From Stackebrandtia endophytica (GTDB lineage: Bacteria; Actinomycetota; Actinomycetes; Mycobacteriales; Micromonosporaceae), in the NCBI RefSeq assembly GCF_006716355.1, contig NZ_VFOW01000001.1, positions 124,001 through 188,000 on the forward strand: a stretch of DNA of 64,000 nucleotides. Direction: 5' to 3'. This document shows, piece by piece, positions 54,620 through 61,745 of this stretch (the stretch's first letter is position 1; every line of letters begins with the position of its first letter). The notes beneath the pieces are model-generated. The model worked only from the letters and a program-made list of their open reading frames with translations, was not told where the DNA came from and did no database searches. Both the position numbers and the translations under genes were made by a program.

Positions 54620-54639
54620 ACTATACCCCCCTGGGGTAT
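54620..54639 (-). promoter_or_regulatory. CsoR-like operator overlapping the -10 box of the copper ATPase gene
   Basis: ATACCCC-CCT-GGGGTAT (54623-54639) is a perfect 7-bp inverted repeat matching the G-run/C-run form of CsoR copper-repressor operators. Read on the minus strand it overlaps TATAGT (54625-54620), a good -10. A bound CsoR tetramer would hide the promoter. No csoR gene lies in the window. Confidence 0.75.
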
Positions 54640-54717
54640 TTGCCAAACCTGTTTCGGTGAAACACGACATACGGGCGAGGGGTATGCCCGCCACCCTCCC
54701 CAGTGCTCGTCGAAGTC

Positions 54718-54746
54718 TTGACAATGTAGGCATCGCGTGGAATATT
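54718..54746 (+). promoter_or_regulatory. Near-consensus sigma-70 promoter of the Cys-rich peptide gene
   Basis: TTGACA (54718-54723), exactly 17 bases, then AATATT (54741-54746). Predicted transcription starts near 54753, leaving a 30-base leader with AAAGGGG before the ATG at 54785. It is the strongest promoter match seen in the window. Confidence 0.7.
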
Positions 54747-54784
54747 TCGCGACGGCAACATTCACCTGCTGAAAGGGGTTTGCG

Positions 54785-54946
54785 ATGCGCAAGATCTCCC
54801 AGAGCTTCGATCGGGTGCTCGACCGTATGCTCGGCCAGGCCAAAGCCCGCGCCGCCAAGTGCGGCGAATGCTGGAACGTCGGCGACTGCCTGGTATGCAG
54901 CAACCCGATCACCTGCCAGGAAACCATCCACTGCGGTCCTCGCTAA
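54785..54946 (+). CDS. 53-residue Cys-rich peptide, unknown function (possible RiPP precursor or metal-binding peptide)
   Basis: Two-part peptide: residues 1-25 form an amphipathic basic helix (SFDRVLDRMLGQAKARAAK), residues 26-53 contain six Cys (CGECWNVGDCLVC, then CQETIHC) with Ser/Thr and Gly. No signal peptide. ATG 54785 follows AAAGGGG by 6 bases and a TTGACA-N17-AATATT promoter, so it should be well expressed. The leader/core division recalls ribosomally made modified peptides, but no modifying enzyme is adjacent. The alternative is copper binding, given the divergent copper ATPase. A strong hairpin follows the stop. Confidence 0.72.
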   Translation: MRKISQSFDRVLDRMLGQAKARAAKCGECWNVGDCLVCSNPITCQETIHCGPR

Positions 54947-55432
54947 CCCATACCGGGTAGCGCGCCCCGCCCCTCACCGAAGCCGCCGCCCCGGTCGTCA
55001 CCGACGATCGAGGGCGGCGGTCGTCGTTCGTCCGGACCACCACCACCGCTCCCGCCACGGCATCCGGCACTCCCACATCATGTCGGCGGCGGTCGACGAC
55101 AGGCCTTCAGCCGACCCGATGCGCGACGAAGGTCCGGCACGCACGCTTGACGTCCATCCTCATGAGACTGCTTCAGTCCAGCCGGAGGCGGACGGAACCC
55201 GATCACGCCCGGCCGCCTGCGCATGGCCCACCACTTCATGAACGAGCACCCGTTCGATGCCTTCGACGCGGTGACACGCGTGACGGAGAGCCACCGCACC
55301 GCGCGGGCCCGAACCGCCCGAAGGCGTTGTGGCGGTTTCATGGAACCCACTCCTACGCTTCGGCAAACGCTTGCCCACATGGTTGATCAGTCGACGCCCC
55401 GCCTGACCCTCCACAGCCGACCTGGAGCGCCC
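54947..55432. other. 486-base stretch without a convincing gene
   Basis: Apart from the terminator at its left end, I see only Arg-rich open frames on both strands. An in-frame plus-strand extension of the next gene (from 55223) contains FMNEHPFDAFDAVTRV but lacks a ribosome site and a family match. Confidence 0.5.
54983..55020 (+). terminator. Hairpin after the Cys-rich peptide gene
   Basis: Outer 9-bp arms CCGCCGCCC (54983-54991) and GGGCGGCGG (55012-55020), with a further inner stem around GGTCGTC/GACGATC. It begins 37 bases after the stop codon. Confidence 0.75.
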
Positions 55433-56662
55433 ATGAGATCCCCCACCGGTCCCCTCCCCCTGCTCACCCGGTCCATTCTGGCCATTCTGGCCATTCTGAT
55501 GGCAGCCGCCGTCCTGGTGGGCACCACCGCACCGGCACACGCCGACGACACCATCCAGGTGCACACCACCGAGACGATCGCGCCGGGGGTTCAATACCAG
55601 GCGTTCACCGCCGACACCCCCGACGGCTCCTATGAGGGGCATGTGATCCGCGCGGACCTGCGGCATCCGCTGGTCGGCGCCGGACTGCTGTACCCGGGCT
55701 CGGTGGCGGCAACCGCCGCCGTCTCGACCATGACCGACGACGCAGGGGCCGTGGCCGCGGTCAACGGGGACTTCTTCAACATCGGCCAAACCGGTGCGCC
55801 CGTGGGACCGGCGGTCGTCGACGGCACCCCGTTGAAGGCGGCGGTGCCCGACCGGCAGCGGCACGGCCCCGACATGCCACCCGGTTACAGCAACGACGAC
55901 GCCTTCGGCATCACCTGGGACGGCCGAGGTGTTCTCACCGACCTGCGGGTCACCGGAAAGGCCGTCGGCCCAAAGGGCGGGTTCGAACTGGACGCCCTGA
56001 ACCAGTATGCGATCACCGTCGACGGTATCGGGGTGTTCGATCGGCATTGGGGCAGCACCGCTCGGGATCGGGCCGTCTGCGGTACCGACGACAACCGCAA
56101 CGGGCCGTGCAGTGAGGACGTCACCGAGGTGCACGTGACCAACGGACGGGTCACCCGGGTCTCCGACGCACCCGGAAGCGGTCAGATCGACCGTGACACC
56201 GTGGTTCTGCTGGGGCGCGACCTTGGGGCCGCCCGGTTGAGCGAACTCTCCGTCGGTGATCGACTCATCGTCCGCTACGGGTTGAGCGAGGAGCGCGGTG
56301 CCACGCTGCGCACGGCGATCGGCGGTTTTCCGATCGTCGCCGACGGTGGACGATTGACCGGAGTCGACGACATCGCCCTGGCACCCCGCAGCGCCGTCGG
56401 CGCCGGTCCCGACGGCAGGGTGCTGTACCTGGTGGCCGTCGAGGGCCGAGGAGCCTCCGGAGCCGGGGTGTCGTTGGCGAGCCTGGCCGACATCATGCTC
56501 GAACTCGGCAGTCGCATCGCGGTCAATCTCGACGGTGGCGGTTCCACGACATTGACGACCCGATCACCAGGCGATTCGAGTGCGACAGTCCGAAATACTC
56601 TGTCGGGCGGCGTAGAACGCTTGGTGCCCAACGCTTTGGGAATCTACTCGTTTCAATGGTGA
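55433..56662 (+). CDS. Secreted phosphodiester glycosidase family (NAGPA-like) protein
   Basis: 409 residues: signal peptide with a long hydrophobic core (ILAILAILMAAAVLVG), cleavage near AHA-DD. The NAGPA domain shows AVNGDFFNIG, AIGGFPIVADGG, TAIG and the signature RIAVNLDGGGSTTL. Family members remove GlcNAc from phosphodiesters or act on cell-wall polymers; substrate here unknown. GGAG lies 5-6 bases before ATG 55433. Confidence 0.9.
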   Translation: MRSPTGPLPLLTRSILAILAILMAAAVLVGTTAPAHADDTIQVHTTETIAPGVQYQAFTADTPDGSYEGHVIRADLRHPLVGAGLLYPGSVAATAAVSTMTDDAGAVAAVNGDFFNIGQTGAPVGPAVVDGTPLKAAVPDRQRHGPDMPPGYSNDDAFGITWDGRGVLTDLRVTGKAVGPKGGFELDALNQYAITVDGIGVFDRHWGSTARDRAVCGTDDNRNGPCSEDVTEVHVTNGRVTRVSDAPGSGQIDRDTVVLLGRDLGAARLSELSVGDRLIVRYGLSEERGATLRTAIGGFPIVADGGRLTGVDDIALAPRSAVGAGPDGRVLYLVAVEGRGASGAGVSLASLADIMLELGSRIAVNLDGGGSTTLTTRSPGDSSATVRNTLSGGVERLVPNALGIYSFQW

Positions 56663-56846
56663 ATATGTCCGGTTGCTGTGCATCGGTTCGGTTACATCAC
56701 CGTCGAACCTGTTCGCCACCGCGCTTTTCCCGTGGGGTCTTGTGGATGTCGCCGGTCGCGTATAAGTTCTGTTTTCGTGCGTCGCGCCCGTACTAAACCA
56801 ATGCGGCGTCCGTAATCGAGAATGGTACGCCCCTCAGAGGAGATCA

Positions 56847-58019
56847 ATGCGCTTCAAAATAGGTTCAGTCGCCGCAGCGGTGATGCTGCTGGCGGCGGGC
56901 TGCGTCTCGGAATCGTCGAATGCGACCGCCGACGCCGACAACAGCCTGGTGGGAACCGGATCCGGTGACGACTGTGTCATTGAAAGCCCGGTCAAGGTGG
57001 GGCTGGTTCTCAGCCTTACCGAGGGCGCCGCGTTCGCCGGCGAATACCAGCAGCAGGGTCTCGAACTGGCGTTCAACCAACTCAATGAGAAGGGCGGCGT
57101 GGAGTACCAGACCCTCCTCGAGGATGACCAAACCAATCCCGAAGTGGGCATCGCCGCGTACGAGAAACTCATCGACCGGGAAAAGGTCAGCATCATCGTG
57201 GGCCCCACACTGTCCAATGTGGCGTTCTCGACGTTCTTTGACGCGCAGGAGGCCGGTGTTCCGGCGCTCGGAATTTCCACAACAGCCGAAGGCATTCCGG
57301 AGATCGGCGACTACATCTTCCGGGATTCACTCTCCGAACAGATCGCACTCAACGCCAGCATCCCCGCGGCCAAGAAAACCCTTGGCCTGGAACGGGTCGC
57401 GATCATGTACGACAGCACCGACGAGTTCACGGAGTCGGCCTACACCACGATGAAGGAGGTCCTCGAGGACGAGGGCATCGAGATCGTGGAGGACCAGGCG
57501 TTCGAGACCAGCGACCAGGAGTTCCGCGCCCAGCTGACCAAGGTCAAGGACGCCAACCCCGACGCGGTCGTCCTGTCGGCGCTGCCGGGGGCAACGATCC
57601 CGCTGGTCAAGCAGGCACGTGAGCTCGGCATCGATGCTCCGATCATCGGCGGAAACGCCTTCAACTCCCCCGTCATGGTCGGCGCGCTGGAAGATGCCGC
57701 CGAAGGCTTGATCGTCGGTGGCGCATGGAGTTCGGCGCTGGACAGCGTCGGCAATGAGGAGTTCATCGCCGCCTACACCGAGGAGTACGACCGCGCCCCC
57801 GACCAGTTCGCCGCTCAGGCCTACACCGCCGCACAACTGATCGACGTCGCGGTCCGAGCCGACTGCGACGGCAACCGGGAAGCCATCAAGGACAACCTCG
57901 GACAGATTCTGGAGCTGGAGACGATTCTGGGAACCCTGTCGCTCGACGAGAACGGCGAGGTCCACCAGGACCCGGTCGTCCAGATCGTCGAGAACGGTGA
58001 GTTCAAGATCCTCGAATAG
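56847..58019 (+). CDS. Branched-chain amino-acid type ABC transporter substrate-binding lipoprotein
   Basis: 390 residues: lipoprotein signal with lipobox LLAAGC (Cys19), then a Peripla_BP_6/Leu-binding fold (KVGLVLSLTEGAAFAGEYQQQGLELAFNQLN; IIVGPTLSNVAFSTFFDAQEAGVPALGIS). AGAGGAGA precedes the ATG. First gene of a complete HAAT-type transporter; ligand may be branched-chain amino acids, amides or urea. Confidence 0.94.
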   Translation: MRFKIGSVAAAVMLLAAGCVSESSNATADADNSLVGTGSGDDCVIESPVKVGLVLSLTEGAAFAGEYQQQGLELAFNQLNEKGGVEYQTLLEDDQTNPEVGIAAYEKLIDREKVSIIVGPTLSNVAFSTFFDAQEAGVPALGISTTAEGIPEIGDYIFRDSLSEQIALNASIPAAKKTLGLERVAIMYDSTDEFTESAYTTMKEVLEDEGIEIVEDQAFETSDQEFRAQLTKVKDANPDAVVLSALPGATIPLVKQARELGIDAPIIGGNAFNSPVMVGALEDAAEGLIVGGAWSSALDSVGNEEFIAAYTEEYDRAPDQFAAQAYTAAQLIDVAVRADCDGNREAIKDNLGQILELETILGTLSLDENGEVHQDPVVQIVENGEFKILE

Positions 58020-58178
58020 CGCCTTCGACACCGTCTGGCCCCCGACGCACGGCGGGCCGGACGGTGTCGGCATGAGCGGGTCCCCACCCCGCGCCGCACG
58101 ATGCCCACGCCCCCTCGTGGGTCATCCGCGCTCACACACCCGGCATCCTAGACAGCCCACCACTTTGGATTCCCACAC

Positions 58179-59057
58179 ATGATTCAACAACTCGCCAATG
58201 GCCTGTTCACCGGCGCGATCTACGCGCTGTTCGCCATTGGCTTCACCCTGGTGTTCGGGATTCTCCGACACCTGAACCTGGCGCACGCGGCGATCTTCAC
58301 CGCCGGCGCCTTCCTGGGCATCGATCTCGTCGCCCGCCTCGGACTGTCGATCTGGCTGGTCTTCGGACTGGTCATCGTCGCCGGCGGCATCATGGGCCTG
58401 CTGTTGGAGCGGGCGGCATTCCGCCCGCTTGCCGGCCGTCGCGACGAGCACTTCGCCGGCCTGATCTCATCGGTGGCCTTCGGCGGCATGCTGTTGGCGC
58501 TGCTGCAGGCGCAGTACGGAACCGAACCCGCCGTCTTCCCCACCGGGGCGTTCCCCAACGAGATCATCCACATCGGCGGCGTCCGGATCAGCCTGGCACA
58601 GTTGACGATCCTGGGACTGGCCCTGGTGTTCATGCTGGCGCTGGCCTGGCTGGTATCGGCCAGCCCCATGGGACGCGCAATGCGCGCCGTGGCGGAGAAC
58701 CCCCAGGCCGCCCGGGTCGTCGGCATCAACGTCAACCGGGTCACCGCGGGCACCTATGCATTGTCGTCGGCACTGGGCGCCATGGCCGGAATGCTGATGG
58801 CGCTCAACGTCGGTCAAGCCGAACGAGGCATGGGACTGTCCATTGAGCTCATGGGATTCGCGGTCATCATCCTGGGCGGCATGGGTTCGCTGTGGGGTGC
58901 CATGGCAGCCGGAGTGATCCTCGGTCTCACCGAAGCCCTCACCGTCCAATTGTTCGACTCCTCATGGAAGGGCGTCGTGGCCTTCGCGGTCCTGTTCATC
59001 ATCCTGCTCCTGCGGCCACAAGGCCTGTTCGGGACGATCAAGGCTCGGGTGGTCTGA
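58179..59057 (+). CDS. livH: Branched-chain amino-acid type ABC permease (LivH-like)
   Basis: 292 residues with about eight membrane helices: LANGLFTGAIYALFAIGFTLVFGILRHLNLAHAA is the LivH start motif, and RAVAENPQAARVVGINVNRV the cytoplasmic EAA-like loop. Stop overlaps the next ATG (TGATG). Confidence 0.93.
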   Translation: MIQQLANGLFTGAIYALFAIGFTLVFGILRHLNLAHAAIFTAGAFLGIDLVARLGLSIWLVFGLVIVAGGIMGLLLERAAFRPLAGRRDEHFAGLISSVAFGGMLLALLQAQYGTEPAVFPTGAFPNEIIHIGGVRISLAQLTILGLALVFMLALAWLVSASPMGRAMRAVAENPQAARVVGINVNRVTAGTYALSSALGAMAGMLMALNVGQAERGMGLSIELMGFAVIILGGMGSLWGAMAAGVILGLTEALTVQLFDSSWKGVVAFAVLFIILLLRPQGLFGTIKARVV

Positions 59058-60760
59058 TGCTGGAGGGATTCGGTTACGACACTCTCATCACCACCCTGGC
59101 GTTGACCGGCATCTTCGCCTACTCGTTCCACGTAGTCCTGATGGCCGGGCAGCTCAGTCTGGGCCAGGCCGGCTTCGCCTCGCTGGGCGCATTCGTCTCC
59201 ACACTGGTCGTTCCCGCCGACCCGCTGTTCGGTTCGCTGTCACCGGTCCTGGTCGGCATTCCCGTCGGCATGGCGGTCGGCGCGGCGGCGGCGTTCCTGT
59301 TGGGACTTCCCGTCCTGCGGCTTCGAGGAGTGTTCCTGGCGATCGCCACCATCGCGTTCGGCGAAGGTGTGCGCATCGTCTTGACCAACTCCGAATGGAG
59401 CGGTGGCGCGGCCGGTCTCCGCCTCGACAAATGGGTCAACCCTGATTTCGCGGTCCTGGTCCTACTGATCCTGGTCTACGCGTTCTGGCGGTTGCGGCCC
59501 ACTCGTGCCGGGCGAGCATTCGCGGCGTTGCGTGAGGACGAACTCGCCGCCAGTTCCATGGGCATCAACGTCGCGCGCACCCGGATGATCTCCTTCGTCG
59601 CCTCCGGTGCGATCGCCGGTCTCTACGGTGTCCTGTTGGCGTACTTCATCCGGCGCATCCTGCCCGGAGACTTCGACTTCAGCATGATGCTGAACGGACT
59701 CATCGTCGCCGTGGTCGGCGGGTTCCTGGTGTTCTTCGGACCGGTGTTGGGCAGCGGATTCCTCACCCTGGTCCCCGAAGCGCAGCGCGCCGCCGGACTG
59801 GAAGCCGGTTGGGTGCACCCGTTCATCACCAGTGCCCTGTTGTTGCTGGTCATCCTGTTCCTGCCGGGTGGACTGTCCAGTCTGCTCACCCACATCACCC
59901 GCAGGCGGCGTCCACGCCTACCGGCCGGTGCAACGCAGGCACAGCACGTCGACCTGTCCCATCTCCCCTCCCCAGGTACCGAACTGGTGTCGGTGAACGG
60001 ATTGAGCAAGGACTACGGCGGCGTCCACGCGGTGCGTTCGGTCGACCTCACCGTCGACGCCGGAGAGGTCCTGGGCATCATCGGCCCCAACGGATCGGGC
60101 AAGACCACGCTGGTCAACATGCTCAGCGGTCTCATCGATCCGACCGGTGGTGCCGGGAACGTCCTCGGCGAGAAGTTGGGCTCCGGAAAGGGCGCGCATC
60201 GATTCGCCAAGGCCGGTATCAGCCGCACCTTCCAACACTCCAAACTGTTCGAACGACTGTCGGTTCTGGAGAACGCCCTGGTGGGAACTCACGTGCGCAG
60301 CAAGTCGACCTTCCTGCGTCGACTCATCTGGCTGCCCTCGGCGCGTCGTGACGAACACGCCGCCATCGGCTGGGCCATGGCCGCTCTCGAACGGGTCGGC
60401 TTGGCGGATCGGGCACACCTGAGCGCCGCCGAACTGTCGTACGGCGATCAGCGTCGGTTGGAAATCGCCCGCGCGTTGGCATCCAATCCCGCACTGCTGA
60501 TTCTGGACGAGCCGGCCGCCGGCATGAACCATGTCGAGGCCACCGAACTCTCGGAGCTGATCACCTCCCTGGCTTCGGACGGGATCACTGTTATGTTGAT
60601 CGAGCACAACGTGGGTATGGTCCTCAACACCTGTACTCGGCTGGTAGTACTCAACTTCGGTGAGGTCATAGCCGCCGGCGAACCGACGACGGTCGCCGCC
60701 GATCCGGCAGTGATCGAGGCCTACCTGGGAACCGAGCAGACGGGAAGCGCACATGTCTGA
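59057..60760 (+). CDS. LivM-LivG fusion: ABC permease with C-terminal ATP-binding domain
   Basis: 567 residues. Residues 1-300 are a LivM-type permease (GQLSLGQAGFASLGAF; FAALREDELAASSMGINVARTRM). After a 20-residue linker, residues about 312-565 are a LivG-type ATPase: Walker A GPNGSGKTT, signature LSYGDQRRLEIARAL, Walker B LLILDEPAAGMN. In most bacteria these are two proteins. ATG 59057 overlaps the LivH stop. Confidence 0.93.
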   Translation: MLEGFGYDTLITTLALTGIFAYSFHVVLMAGQLSLGQAGFASLGAFVSTLVVPADPLFGSLSPVLVGIPVGMAVGAAAAFLLGLPVLRLRGVFLAIATIAFGEGVRIVLTNSEWSGGAAGLRLDKWVNPDFAVLVLLILVYAFWRLRPTRAGRAFAALREDELAASSMGINVARTRMISFVASGAIAGLYGVLLAYFIRRILPGDFDFSMMLNGLIVAVVGGFLVFFGPVLGSGFLTLVPEAQRAAGLEAGWVHPFITSALLLLVILFLPGGLSSLLTHITRRRRPRLPAGATQAQHVDLSHLPSPGTELVSVNGLSKDYGGVHAVRSVDLTVDAGEVLGIIGPNGSGKTTLVNMLSGLIDPTGGAGNVLGEKLGSGKGAHRFAKAGISRTFQHSKLFERLSVLENALVGTHVRSKSTFLRRLIWLPSARRDEHAAIGWAMAALERVGLADRAHLSAAELSYGDQRRLEIARALASNPALLILDEPAAGMNHVEATELSELITSLASDGITVMLIEHNVGMVLNTCTRLVVLNFGEVIAAGEPTTVAADPAVIEAYLGTEQTGSAHV

Positions 60761-61463
60761 ACCCATCCTCTCGGTGTCCGACCTGCACGTCAACTACGGC
60801 CGGGTCCAAGCCGTCCGAGACACCTCCTTCGACGTTCCCGAGGGCGGACTCGTCACTCTGGTCGGCTCCAACGGCGCCGGGAAGACCTCGGTGCTGGCGG
60901 CCACCTCCGGCCTGGTGCGTCCCCGCTCGGGACGAATCACCTTCCTGGGCCAGGACGTCACCCGCTGGTCGGCGCACCGGCGGGTCAGCGCCGGAATCGT
61001 TCTGGTGCCGGAGGGCCGACAGATCCTGTCCACGCTGACCATCGAGGAGAACCTCCAACTCGGTGGTTGGCGACGACGCCAGTCGGGAGCCCGGATCGGT
61101 CAGATGTACGACCGGTTCCCGGTGTTGGCACAACGACGGCGGCAACTGGCCGGAACCCTGTCAGGTGGTGAGCAGCAGATGCTGGCCATCGGGCGCGCCC
61201 TGGTCGCCGAACCTCGTGTGCTGCTGATGGATGAACCGTCGATGGGCCTGGCCCCGAAGATGGTCGACGAGGTCTTCGCCGTCATCGAATCGGTTCGCGC
61301 CGAAGGCGTCACCGTGGTTCTGGTCGAGCAGAACGCCCGCCGGGCCCTGACCGTTGCCGACACCGGCCACGTCATGGAGACCGGTTCCATCGCGCATAGT
61401 GGACCTGCTAACGAGTTGCTTGAGGACCCGCGCGTCGTCAAGGCCTACCTAGGAATGGAGTGA
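60753..61463 (+). CDS. livF: Branched-chain amino-acid type ABC ATP-binding protein (LivF-like)
   Basis: 236 residues: Walker A GSNGAGKTS, signature LSGGEQQMLAIGRAL, Walker B VLLMDEPSMGLAP. The start overlaps the LivMG end by 8 bases. Pairs with the fused LivG domain to power import. Confidence 0.94.
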   Translation: MSEPILSVSDLHVNYGRVQAVRDTSFDVPEGGLVTLVGSNGAGKTSVLAATSGLVRPRSGRITFLGQDVTRWSAHRRVSAGIVLVPEGRQILSTLTIEENLQLGGWRRRQSGARIGQMYDRFPVLAQRRRQLAGTLSGGEQQMLAIGRALVAEPRVLLMDEPSMGLAPKMVDEVFAVIESVRAEGVTVVLVEQNARRALTVADTGHVMETGSIAHSGPANELLEDPRVVKAYLGME

Positions 61464-61571
61464 GACGATGCACATGCGGTCGCACGTCCCTCGAAGACCC
61501 GGCTGATCGAAGTCGGTGGCAACCCGACGCCCCATCGGGAACGCCACCGCCACAGACCCTCCAGGTCACAC

Positions 61572-61605
61572 GACGGGCTTCGGTGGTGCCCGACCGAAGC
61601 CCGTC
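61572..61605 (+). terminator. Terminator of the Liv-type transporter operon
   Basis: Perfect 13-bp arms (61572-61584 and 61593-61605) with an 8-base loop, about 110 bases after livF. Confidence 0.87.
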
Positions 61606-61745
61606 ACACCCACAGACATAAACACAGCCATCCGGCATTTCAACGATTCACTCACCACTTGTGGTGAGCCCCATCGGGTGTCGACACCGCCGCGTATCCC
61701 GCGATGAGCGGCCGACACACCCGGCCAGGCGATCCGGGAGGATTC

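Noticed and set aside
55078-55380. 100-codon minus-strand frame upstream of the NAGPA-like gene
   Set aside because: Arg/Lys-rich, no ribosome site and no family resemblance.
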